From Arachis hypogaea (lineage: Eukaryota > Streptophyta > Magnoliopsida > Fabales > Fabaceae), in contig NC_092048.1 in NCBI RefSeq assembly GCF_003086295.3, positions 94,096,626-94,160,625 on the forward strand: a stretch of DNA of 64,000 nucleotides, written 5' to 3'. Of the stretch, positions 43,790-54,268 are shown piece after piece. The stretch's first letter is position 1. Every line of letters starts with the position of its first letter. Position numbers and translations under genes: made by a program. The notes under the pieces were generated by a model, which did no database searches, was not told the origin of the DNA, and saw only the letters and a program-made list of their open reading frames with translations.

Positions 43790-44095
43790 ACCGGCGCGGA
43801 TGCGTCATGCACGCTTACGCGCCGATGCGCAGTTTGGCCAAAGGGACGCGTACGCGCCAGGAGCGCGCATGCGCGGATGTGCAGATGGCGACCGACGTGT
43901 ACGCGTCGTGCACGCTTGCGCGTGGGTCGCTAGCACAAAGTAGGCACAAACTGGACATAACTCTCTGGTTTTTGGCTGGGGGTAGAATTTTTGCATCCAC
44001 GCATACGTGTACATGGTGCGTCCGCGTGGATGATCGAAAACGCTTGAGGCACACGTACGCGCCAGGTGCGTGCACACGCGGGTTGGTGCTCTATT
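43790..44095 (-). repeat. Palindrome array inside element H
   Basis: ACGCGTACGCGCC/GCGCGCATGCGC-like units, homologous to the array at 5470-5735 in E. Apparent reading frames across it on both strands come from the repeat and are not genes. Confidence 0.75.
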
Positions 44096-44278
44096 TTTCA
44101 AAATTTTCCAAGTTCTTGCACCAAACCAAGCATTCTAAACCTCCAAACAGTTACCAAAACACCATAAAACCTTATTTAACCTTCTAAACTACCAATTATA
44201 CTCAACAACTCAACAAAACATGAAATTAAACTAATTACCAATATGTACAAAAGGAGAAATATGAAAAGAATTTACCAT

Positions 44279-44296
44279 GGTGGGGTGTCTCCCACC
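44279..44296 (-). promoter_or_regulatory. Post-ORF hairpin of element H
   Basis: Stem GGTGGG/CCCACC, loop AGACAC on the minus strand, about 50 bp past the ORF-X stop, identical to E. Confidence 0.65.
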
Positions 44297-44344
44297 TAGC
44301 ACTTTTGTTTATTATCCTTAAGTTGGACTTATGGAGAGCTCCTC

Positions 44345-46100
44345 TTAAGGTGGCTTGTGCTTGAAGCTATCCTTGAACATCCACCAATGCTTGAGTCTCC
44401 AATAAGCTCCATTCTTTAATGTTAATATCTTCAAGCTTTGATGGAGTTCATCATAAACCATGAGCTCCCAAAGTTGATTTTCCTTGTGCGATCTGGGATC
44501 CCACACTTTGTTTTGACACCCATCTTCAAATTGATCATCATGATTCCAATTGGGTGAGAAGTGATCCGAATTCTCAAGTAAACATCCAAACATTCTCCTA
44601 GACCCATGCGATTTGGTTCTACACCAACCATTTCCATTCAACTTTGAGCATGCAACCATCATGAACTTAGAGTGATGTGTCCAACCACTACACAACTCTC
44701 TCCTACTCTTAACTCTACAAAGAGCTCTAAGTTGACCATCATTTTCAATCAAACCATATTCAAGTAAGAAAGTGAAGCTTAGGGATAGAAATTTTACCCA
44801 CTTAAATATTGTGTGGGATGATGGTGACTTAGGAAGGGGGATCTTCTCACACTTAGCCAATGTGAAGTCTACGCCCTTGTGATCCTTCTCGACTACCTCC
44901 ACCTCTTTGCAAGCTTCTTCAACTTCAATTTCTTGCTCACCAACTTCTTCTATACACCCTTCATTGCTCAAACCATGTGTTGGAGGTTGTGCACGGTCTT
45001 CCTTGTCATCAATTTCACAACACAATGAAGGGGATTCATCAATTCCAAATAAAAGACTCATTAGTTGTTGTGGAATCATCTTCAATGGTGGAGCTTGCTT
45101 CTTGCTCAATCTCTTCCTCTTGGTGGCTTTCTTCTAATTCAATCTCTTCTTCATTGCTTACCAAGGGTATGGGAAGTGAGGTATCTTCTTCCTTACCCTC
45201 TATGTCAAACCCAATTGGAGAGGATTCAATTGTACATAAGAATTCTTCAATGATTGAATACATCTCTTGGTCAACCTCTTCAAAGGCTCCAACCACTTCT
45301 TCTGGCTCAATTATCTTAACTTCCTCCCCATGTGACAATTCTTGTTTCAACCCTTCTTTTACACCTTGAAGCTCTAAACTCACTTTCTCACTAGGCCCCT
45401 TGATTGCTTCTCCACATTCGTCAATGGGAGTGCCTTGGTTACTTAGGCTTAGTTGGGAGGAGACCATATTGTTAACGGCTTCCGCTATGGTAGCTATCTT
45501 GGCTTCTAACTCCTTGAACACCTTTTGGTTCTCGTCTTGCCTTCAAATGTAAGAACTAATACATTCTTGGAGAGAATCATCCATTAGATGTGGTATGGAA
45601 AAAGAAGGTTCATTGTTTGGGAAGGAGGTTTCATAATTGGAAGTTAGTTTATCTTGGTAAGGGTATGGAGATGGTGTATATCGAGGTGGTTCTTGAGAGT
45701 AATTGTGTTGGAATGGTGGTGGTTCAATATATGGTTCATATGGTTCATAAGGTGGTTGGTATGATGGATAAGGATTAGGGTCATAATGAGGTGTTTGGTG
45801 GTAGGGGGCTTGTGAGTAAGGTAGTTCAAAGTTATGTTGACGGGGTGGTTCATAGGCATGTGGTGGTAGTTGTTGACAATCACAATAAAGGTCACCACAT
45901 CCATTAGATTGATATGCATTAGGATTAGAATTATACCCATAAGAAATCGGAGGTTGTTGTCACCAAGAAGGGTGATCAATCCTTTGAGGCTCCTCCCATC
46001 TTTGATTCCCAAACCCTTGATGCACATTCCCATTGAAGCTTCTATTCCCTGCAATATAAATTGAGCCAAACTCATAGCTAAAGTGAGGATGAGAATTCAT
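44345..46100 (-). pseudogene. ORF-X protein of element H, nearly complete
   Basis: The start is the ATG at 46098-46100 (MNSHPHFSYEFG), and it ends at the stop 44345-44347 after FKHKPP, the same ends as in E. In order it has a Pro/Tyr/His-rich N-terminus (to about 45600), a helical segment (MFKELEAKIATIAEAVNNM), an acidic Glu-rich middle (45100-45400 and 44860-45060), and a conserved C-terminus (about 44347-44830) with WVKFLSLSF, LLEYGLIENDGQLRALC, GSRRMFG, DGCQNKVWDP, YDELHQSL and KHWWMFKDSFKHKPP. Breaks are stops near 45959 and 45540 and a frameshift between 45110 and 45040. The last 254 codons are open. No known domain is recognised. It lacks a zinc knuckle, a protease motif and a membrane segment. 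Confidence 0.75.
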
Positions 46101-46227
46101 AATAGCAAATGAAAAAAAAACTAACAAAAATGAGAACAAAGTCCTAAAGCTAACAAAAACTAAGAAATGAGCAAAAGGCAAACATATTCACATATTCACA
46201 ATAGCCAATAATATAACACCATTGCAA

Positions 46228-46245
46228 CTACCCAGCAAAGACGCC
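46228..46245 (-). promoter_or_regulatory. Degenerate primer-binding site of element H
   Basis: Minus strand TGGCGTCTTTGCTGGGTA resembles the tRNA-Asp-complementary site, with several mismatches. It is 4 bp inside the LTR. The mutations probably postdate insertion. Confidence 0.6.
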
Positions 46246-46249
46246 ATTT

Positions 46250-47836
46250 TGATTTAAGAAAATTGTCATGGATATAGAATTTCCTCAAATGAATGAATTC
46301 TCGTTGCAAGTATAGTTCTACACCAACAAACAATCCTCTCAATCAAAAATTTGGTTGTCACATGTAACAAACCCCAAATAAAAATTAACCGGAGTATTTA
46401 GACTCCGGGTCATCTCACAAGGAATTGCAATGAAATGGTCAATTATTGACTATAAAGGGGGTAAGGGGGTTGGTTTTATATTTTTGCAAGAAATTAAATG
46501 GCAAGAAAAGTAAATGGATAATTAACTAATAAAAGAAAGGAAAAGAACTCTTGGCTAGACATCACCATCCTTGTCTACAAATCATATATTGACAATTATG
46601 AGGTACCAACCCATTAAATCTACTTCTAAAAGCTTTAAGTACATAATGTCTACTCCTAAACTTGAAGTACATCAAATAGGCTTGATCACATCAACCCATA
46701 AGTCCCAACCTACCTACTAATTAGATTAGTAGTGGGTTGGCATCAATGAGTATCAAATTGATCACCAAGGGGTCTCAAATCACCAATTCAATGAGACCCA
46801 ATGACTCAAGGTCACTCAATTCCCTTAGCCTAGGCCAAGAGTCAAGAGAACTACTCAAAAACTAAAGGAAACATTTTATCAAACACTTAGTGTGCAAGGA
46901 AAGTAAACATCATAAAATGCAAGAATTAAAGGAAATCCATAACTACCACAAGCAAGAAATCAACAATAGCAATTAAGATAAACATAAAAGAGACATGGAA
47001 ACATAAAATTGCATTAAAAGAAATCAAGATCCAGCAATTGTTCATCAACATACAAGAGAGTAAAATAAGAAATTAACAAGAGAAACTAAAAAGATTAAGA
47101 CAATAGAACACTAAAACATAAAGAGAATTGAAATCAAAACAAGAATTGAAAGAGAGATTTGAGAGTGATTAACCTAATTTTATCCTAATTTCTATCCTAA
47201 ATCTAGAGAGAGGAGAAAGCCTCTCTCTCTAATTTCTACCCTAAAATATGATGAAAACTAAACTATGACTACTTGGTTCATTCCCCCCTCAATCCTTAGG
47301 TTCAATAGCATCAGAAATGAGTTGGATTGGGCCAAAAATGAGCTAGAAATCGCTGTCCACAATTTTACTTTAATGAACCACGTGCTCAATCGGCGCGCAC
47401 GCGTACATGGCACGTGCGCGCCCCTATACGCGAAGTAACATATAGAAAATTTTATATCATTTCTAAGCCCTGGATGTTAGCTTTCGAACGCAACTGGAAC
47501 CGCCTCATTGGACCTCTGTAGCTTAAGTTATGGTCGTTTAAGTGCGAAGAGGTCAGGCTTGATGAGTTCTCCCACTTTGCATGCTTTTCTCCTCACTTCT
47601 TCCATCCAATACTTGCCTTATGAACTTGAAATTACTCAACAAACATATCAAGGCATCGAATGGAATTAAAGTGAATTAAAATCACCAATTTTAGGGCCTA
47701 AAAAGCATGTTTTCACGTTTAAGCACAAATCAAGGGAGAATTGCAAAACCATGCTATTTCATTGAATAAATGTGAGAAAAGGTGATAAAATCCCCCAAAT
47801 TAAGCACAAGATAAACCACAAAATTGGGGTTTTTCA
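46250..47836 (-). repeat. 5' LTR of element H (right copy)
   Basis: 1587 bp, TGATTTAAGA to GGGTTTTTCA (partner ends GGGATTTATCA). The purine/pyrimidine hairpin (GAGAGAGG...CCTCTCTCTC) is at about 47205-47232. CpG palindromes lie at about 47390-47420. Confidence 0.9.
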
Positions 47837-48885
47837 ATGTTCTCCATCCTGGCAGAGAGAAACTACAACAATGAACATTTACTCATCCTTCCAACACATT
47901 TTGTTGACTTTGTGGAGCCCCACATTGAAAGGAGATAGTGGCGATTCTTAAGGAGGCAGCCACGGTAGGCCAATCTATCTTGGATAGTCAGATTCTATTC
48001 CAACTTCCACTCGTCTACCCTGCAGTCTGTCTATGTTCGCCAACAGCAAGTCCCCATCTCCGAAGGTGCCATTCAGAGAGTACTGGATCTTCTACCTAGC
48101 CCAGAGGGGTTGGAAGCCTATCAAGAGGCCCAACTTAAGAGCCAGACATATCAGTTCAACTAGAACAGCGTCCTTGGAGTTATAGCCCAACCTGGCAGCC
48201 AATGGATCTATAGACAACACCAACCAAAACCCAAGAGCATCTCGGCCCAATCACTTACCTTGGAGGCTCGCGTGTGGGCACAGATTATGTCTCACTACAT
48301 CTTTCCAAGAACCCATGAGTCTACCTTCACTGCTGACATGGCTGTTCTCATCTGGTGCATTCTTACGGAGCAACCTCTCAACTTACCCCGACTCATCCGG
48401 AAGGCCATGGGACACGTGCAGATAGCGGACAACCTACCTTTCCCTGCACTGGTTATAGATTTGGTCTCTGCAGCGGGAGTCTCCTATCGGGCTGGGGATA
48501 TGAAGGCCATGATCCCTAGGGATGATCTGTATGTCCTGAATGGAAAGTATATCAGACCCGCAGTACCTTCTACGAGCCGGTATGCAGGCCCGTTCTTAGA
48601 CACTCCTTCTTCTTCCGCTTCACCATCATCCACACCTCATGCACCATCCAGCACTCAGATGTTCCTTCAGATCCTTCAGAGGTTAGACTGGCAAGACCGG
48701 CGGATGGAGCAATTAGATCACCGCAACAAGCATCGATACACTTATCTGAAGGAGCTCATTCTTAGTACTCCCCCACCTCCGGAAGAGAAAGATACCTCGG
48801 ACTCTACTTCACATGCCAGCACGGAGAACCGTGATGAGCCGGACAGTGGAGGCGATGCTCCCAACCTCACCTTGTTCCTTATTGA

Positions 48886-48923
48886 TGGCACGGAAGACTG
48901 TGCCAAAACTTAAGTGTGGGGAG
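48886..48923 (+). promoter_or_regulatory. Internal hairpin plus polypurine motif of element I
   Basis: Stem TGGCAC/GTGCCA with loop GGAAGACT (48886-48905), overlapping the last codons of the ORF, then AAACTTAAGTGTGGGGAGGT. Same layout as E and H, with a different paired stem. Confidence 0.55.
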
Positions 48924-50300
48924 GTCAGCACCTGACTTTCGAAGGTAAAATCTCTCTCTCTTAACACCAATATTATATTTCTCTTTTGTTAGATAGGATA
49001 GATTGCATGGTAGTAGTTGTTTGCATGTATGTTCTACTTGATTGAAGTAATGAGTTTCTTTTCAAGACCCTATTTTATAGCATTTCACTAATTCAAATCA
49101 AAAATTTTTTGTTAAACTTGTTTGAAGATGTTAATTTGGAACATGGTTTAGAGCTAAGAACACACAACCTGTGAGATTGAGCTTAATTATATGGTTACAT
49201 TATTCAACCATGATTTTTATTCTTGTGTGTTTTCTTCTCTATGATTGCAATCTTTGATTTATTCCATTCTATATGTCCATTATTTAGTGTATATTCATGC
49301 ATATATGTGATTGAGGCCATCATTTGATATTAGCTCACTTATCCCAAATAACCTACCATTTTATCTGCCTTTGTTTTTCACTGTGAGCCTTCTTAACCCT
49401 TTTTTTTGTTCTTTATATTACCACATCACTAGCCTTAAGCGGAAAAACAATTAATTGTCCTATTTGAATCTTTGGTTAGCTTAAGATAGAGATTGTGTGT
49501 CAACTAAGTGTGGGGAAATGTGGGAACTATGGTTGATGAGAATGTGTTTTGCTCTTATTGACAAATATTAGGAATTTGGATGCTCACTCGTGTAAAATTA
49601 GAGAAACCATATGCATTGATATATTATGCTTTCAATTATATATATAAAAAAAGAGACAAAGGAATAAATGAATAGGGGACAAAATTACCCCAATGTTAAG
49701 TTCAATAAAAAGATCAATGCATATGAGATGGAATTAAGACTGATACATGAGTGTGTGAAATTTTACAAAAGTGAGACTTTGGGTAGCTAAGCATGATTTT
49801 AGAATTATATAGCGTGTGTGCATGTGTTAGGTGAGAACTTAGGTTAGTCAAAGATTCAAATTATAGCTCACTTGGCCATACATATATCATCACCCTTACC
49901 TTAGCCCCATTACAACCTTGAAAAGCCCTCATGATGTTTGCATTCGTATACTAAATATTTGTTGATTGGTTAGATGAAGAACAAAGTTTTAGAAAGCATG
50001 ACTAGAGGATACTAGAGTGAATTAACCCTAGACACTTGAGCGATTAGAGTGCATATACACTTCCAGTGAGGGTTCAATGCTTAATTCTGTGTTCCCGGCC
50101 TTCATGAGCTATCTTCTTACAAGTTTACTTGTACCTTATTGTGTGATTTGAATTAGTGGAATATGATTTATGTTTGTCTTGGAGAACTTTTTACTTTTAA
50201 CCAAGTAAGTAGAATCATCTGAGCATATAGTTGCATCATATACATAGGTTGCATTGCATGAGTCTTACTTTTTCCCTTCATTTTTTTGGTTTCCTTGAGC
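48924..50300 (+). other. Non-coding 3' region of element I
   Basis: Homologous to 6680-7817 plus 38084-38404 of E. AT-rich, no ORF. This alignment shows where E was interrupted by F. Confidence 0.75.
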
Positions 50301-50339
50301 TTAGCATGAGGACATGCTAATGTTTAAGTGTGGAGAGAT
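50301..50339 (+). promoter_or_regulatory. Terminal hairpin and polypurine tract of element I
   Basis: 8-bp stem TTAGCATG/CATGCTAA, loop AGGA (50301-50320), then TTTAAGTGTGGAGAGAT abutting the 3' LTR. Confidence 0.78.
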
Positions 50340-51842
50340 TGATAAACCACTATTTTATGGTTTATCTTGTGCTAAATTGAGTGGTTTTTATTAGTTCTTC
50401 GCACACTTATTCATACAAACTACATGGTTTTAGAAATCCTTCCTAATTTTGTTCCATGATTGAAAACCTGCTTCCTAAGCCTTTAAATTATCTATTTTTT
50501 ATTTTCCTTTATACCATTCGATGTCGTGATCTGTGTGTTAAGTGTTTTCAGGCTATATAGGGCAGGAATGGGTTAGAGGATAGAGAGGAAGCTTGCAAAA
50601 GTGGAAGGAACACAAGAAACTAAGAAGCTAAGCAGCGAGGAGCGACACGCATGCATGGCTGACGCGTGCGCGTGCATTGGCGCATCATATAGCGACGCGT
50701 ACGCGTGACTGACGCGTACGCGTGACAAGCACAGAAGCCCAGCGACACGTACGCGTGACGTGCGTCACATGCTACAATTACAGAAGACGCTGGGGGCGAT
50801 TTCTGGGTTGTTTTGGACCCTGTTTTTGGCCCAAAAATACAGAGTAGAGCCAGGGGGCAAGCAGAGTCTCAACACACATTCACATTTACTTAGTTTAGTT
50901 TTAGTTTTGGAATTCTAGAGAGAAAACACTACTTCTTCTAGGGTTTTTCGCATTCTTAGATTTTTAGTTTTATGCTTTTGTATTGGCTATTAAGAGAGTT
51001 ACTACCTTCGATTGAAGTCTCCATCACTATAGTTTGCTTTTCTATTACTCTACTCTTTTGTTTTCCATTTACTTTGCTCGTGGTCATATATGAATATTGT
51101 TGATTTTGGGATTTATTAATGCAATGAACAATTTTTACATTTAAATTATTTTCATGCTTGATTTCCTTCAATTAATTATCAGCTTCAAAATTATTTTTTC
51201 TTATTAATTTATTTTAATTACGATGTCTCATATTTATTTTTATTTCATGTTGATTGAAAATGCCATTCATGTTATGATTTAAAACTCTCAACTTAGCTTG
51301 GGAGTTGATTAATTGGAATCCATTGAGTTGGAAAACTCAAGTATTAATCTGTAATTGAAAATTGCTGGCTAACTCACTTTTCACTAACTCTAATCCTTCC
51401 CTAGAAAGGGATTAGGACTTGTGAATTAGAGTTAGTGTAACCATTTAACCTTCCTTTGCAACTGCATGAGAATAACTGAGTGGAAGCAACAACCTTTTAC
51501 TATTATGCTTGGGAAAGTCAACAAGGATAGAAACTCCAATTAATCTTCTCTCAGCCAAGGCCTTTTATTTCAAATACATAACACCTCTTGCTATTATTTA
51601 CTGCTTGAATTTTTAGTATTTACTTTCCCGTTCTCAACCTTAAAAATTTCTCAGAAAATTCCTGATCAATAATTTACACTGCTGTGTTAACTCTTTGGGA
51701 AACGACCTGGGAATTCTACTCCCAGTTAATTATTCTTAAATTGTGACACTTTCTAAATTGACAGTGGGAATTTCGTCGGTTAAGACTATACTCAAAATGC
51801 AATTTTACTAGAATCTCTTAACCGGCATTTTTCCACCCGTCA
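50340..51842 (+). repeat. 3' LTR of element I
   Basis: 1503 bp, TGATAAACCACT to CCACCCGTCA. U3 CpG palindromes (GACGCGTACGCGTGAC-like) are at about 50645-50765. It belongs to the same subfamily as solo LTR F. It ends inside the K LTR palindrome array, showing insertion of I into K. Confidence 0.85.
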
Positions 51843-53099
51843 ACGCACAACCCCCTGTGCGTACGCACAAGTACCACAAAGCCATGTGTGCGTGTGCACA
51901 ACATCCTGTGCGCACGCACAAGAAGAAAATCAGCATGTGTGCATACGCACACATCCCAGCATGTGACTCACTTAATGAAAATCGCTGGGGTGATATATGG
52001 GCCTCCAGGGCCCAGTTTTTGGACTTTCTGAAGCTGATTTTGCCTATATCAAAGAAGGCCTCACTCCATGTGAGGGGGAAAAATTAAGGTTAGTTTAGCA
52101 TTATGTAGGTTGTTTTTTAGAGAGAGAAGCTCCCCCTTCTCTCTAGAAGTAGGGTTTCTTAGTTTAATTTCTTGTAATTTCTATGTTTAATCCTTGTTTT
52201 CTTCTAGTTTCTTCTACCTTTCTTTGTTTTATTGTCTTAATTTCCGTATGTTATCTTGTTAATTTCTCATTTTCCTTGCTTTTTTATGTTTAAGCACACT
52301 CTTGTTATTTTAATTTACATTTAATGCAATTTATGTTTTCTTGTCATTTATTGCTTTGTTGAGTTGCTATCTTTACTTTCCTTGCTTGGTAGTTATAGCA
52401 TTTATTAATTCTTGCTCTTTTATCATGCTTTCTTTTCATACCCATCAAGTGTTTGACAAAATACTTGGTTGGGTTTTTACTTAGTTTTTCTCATTCTTGG
52501 TTGGAAAATTGGGTGATTGGGTGAAATTGAGTTGTGGATGTCCATTCCGCATTGTGTGAGGATTGTTAATTGGTTTGGTTTCCCTTGACTCTAAGTGATC
52601 CACTAGTGTTGACTAGGACTTAGGGATTGGAATCAATTATGCCCTTTTGACTTATCCTCGATGTAGGGTTGACTAATTGGGATTAATTCACACACAATTA
52701 CCATGTTTGTGGTCCACAACTAGGATAGGAATCCTTAATTACCCACTTCTTGCCAAGAGTCCTTTCTATTATTTAATTCCCTTTTTATCGCTTTAATTGC
52801 TTTTCATTTAATTTCTTGCATGTTTATTTAATTCCATGCAATTTACATTTCTTGCCAATTGCCACCATCCAACCCCCATTTCCCCATAGCCAATAATATG
52901 ACATTTCATTGCAACTCTTAGGGAAGACGACCCGGGAGTTCAATACTCTCGATTTATAATATTTGTTTTGTATTATGACTTATCTTTTAATTTAGTAAAT
53001 TTGATTGTGGGAGTTAGTTGTCGGTTTGGTCTATACTTGCAATGGACAAATTCTATTTTTAGTAGAGAAATCCAAATCGGTGCAAATTCTCACTTGTCA
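51843..53099 (+). repeat. K: 3' part of an LTR, cut by element I
   Basis: Plus-strand LTR sequence related to E and I. It starts within a U3 palindrome array (51843-51960, TGTGCGTACGCACA units), continues through the conserved GAGAGAGAAGCTCCC stretch (52118) and the CGACCCGGGAG block (52929), and ends CTTGTCA at 53099. The next base starts Gag sequence of J in mid-codon. It may be a solo LTR or a 3' LTR, as its left part is outside the window. Confidence 0.75.
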
Positions 53100-54268
53100 G
53101 TATTCATCAGAACTCATGCATTGTAGGAGTGCATGCAAGGGAACCTCTATAGTCTCTATATAAGCCTTGGCTTCCTTTAATTCGTGGATAGGAATTTCTT
53201 CAGTGGATGCTGAACATTCAGTAGGTCTGTCATTACTGGCATTTAACGCCAGTTCTGGTGGTTCTTTGGGCATTGAACGCCCATCCTGCATCCCTTCACT
53301 GGCATTCAACGCCAGTTTCCTTGCCAAGTTGGATGTTGAATGCCCAGCCAGTGCTACCTGGCCGGCGTTCAACGCCAGCTTTCCTTCCGAGTTGGGCGTT
53401 GAACGCCAAGGGAGGGCTTCCTCACTGGCGTTCAATGCCATCCGAGTTTCTCCAGATTCGGCCTCATCCTCAGTGGTAATGGCCTTGCACTCGTCTCTTC
53501 AGTTTACTTCAGTGTTACTAGGAAGAGTGTTAGGAGGAGTCTCAGGGATTCTCTTGCTTAATTGACCAACTTGTACCTCCAAATTTCTAATGGAGGATCT
53601 TATTTTAGTTATGAAACTATGAGTGGTCTTAGAGAGGCTGGAGACTATAGTCACTAAGTCAGAAAGGCTCTGCATATGAGTCTCCATATTCCCTTGAGAA
53701 GATGGTAATAGTGGCCTGTTGTTGAACCTATTTTGGTTCCTTCCACCTTGATTGTTATTGAAGCCTTGCTGAGGCTTCTGTTGATCCTTCCATGAGAGGT
53801 TAGGATGATTCCTCCATGAGGGATTGTAGCTGTTTCCATAGGATTCTCCCATGTAATTCACCTCCTCCATGGTGGGTTAATGAGGATTATAAGCTTCTCC
53901 TTCAGAGGAAGCTTCTTGATTGCTGCCAGTTGCAGCTTGAATTCCAGTCAAATGTTGAGAGATCATATTGACCTGTTGGGTTAAGATCTTGTTCTGAGCC
54001 AATATGGCATTTAGAGTGTCAACTTCAAGAACTCCTTTCTTCTGAGTTACCCTATTATTCACAGGATTTCTCTCAGAAGTGTACATGAATTGGTTGTTTG
54101 CAACCATCTCAATAAATTCTCTTGCCTCTTCAGGCATTTTCTTCAAGTGGAGTGATCCACTTGCAGAACTGTCCAATGATATTTTGGACATCTCAGACAG
54201 TCTATCATAGAAGATACCTAGGATTGACCATTCTGAGAGTATGTCAGGAGGACACCTCTTGATCAGTT
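53100..54268 (-). pseudogene. J: gag / gag-pro linker remnant of an A-like element
   Basis: Read on the minus strand from 54268: the late Gag core (RLSEMSKISLDSSASGSLHLKK), NQFMYTSERNPVNN, LNAILAQNKILTQQVNMIS, the Asn/Gln-rich tail, RNLEVQVGQLSKRIPE, then the acidic linker ending MSSDEY at 53100. Stops at 53877-53879 and 53499-53501 break it. The linker contains GGCGTTCAACGCC palindromes (53230-53440) translated as LALNAS repeats, absent from A at this position. J is cut on the left by K and on the right by the CACTA element, so only about 1.2 kb remains. Confidence 0.82.
53230..53440 (-). repeat. Palindrome array within the coding region of J
   Basis: Five to six CTGGCGTTCAACGCCAG/TGGGCGTTGAACGCC units, spaced 25-40 bp, in the Gag-protease linker. 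The frame stays open through them. Confidence 0.75.

Larger units (their letters stand above)
39950..47836 (-). mobile_element. Element H: complete ORF-X retrotransposon
   Basis: 7887 bp on the minus strand, with 5' LTR 46250-47836, 3' LTR 39950-41546 and target duplication ATGTT (39945-39949 and 47837-47841). It encodes only ORF-X. The gene order matches E: LTR, leader, ORF-X, hairpin, palindrome array, internal hairpin cassette, non-coding 3' region, terminal cassette, LTR. LTR identity is about 97% by eye, plus one 20-bp indel. It is the best reference copy of this family in the window. Confidence 0.92.
39897..48913 (+). pseudogene. Plant transposon protein-like ORF of element I, split by element H
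   Basis: The pieces are 39897-39949 and 47842-48913, in one frame once H and one ATGTT duplicate are removed. Recognisable parts are CEQMFSILAERNYNNEHLL at the junction, a central region, then ARVWAQIMSHYIFPRTHEST and NLPFPALVIDLVSAAGV, which align with EWLEFIQCSIIPTSN and LAFPHLICHLCNLVG of the A ORF. The C-terminal ~100 residues are Ser/Pro/Thr-rich, with one short coiled coil (MFLQILQRLDWQDRRMEQL). TAG stops at 47936, 47966 and 48161 break it, and from ATG 48260 it is open for 217 codons to the TAA. The start is lost to the left. Function unknown. The last codons overlap the internal hairpin. Confidence 0.78.
39893..51842 (+). mobile_element. Element I: retrotransposon with plant-transposon-protein ORF, 3' part
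   Basis: Visible as 39893-39949 and 47837-51842, with element H between them. The ORF reads across the H insertion in one frame. It has an internal hairpin cassette, a non-coding 3' region, a terminal hairpin cassette, and a 3' LTR (50340-51842). Its 5' half would lie beyond element E, left of the window. E inserted into its ORF at 39893. Confidence 0.82.

Noticed and set aside
43659..44187. Several overlapping frames on both strands
   Set aside because: They are by-products of the palindrome array in H. Codon content reflects the repeat and there is no homology to E at protein level.
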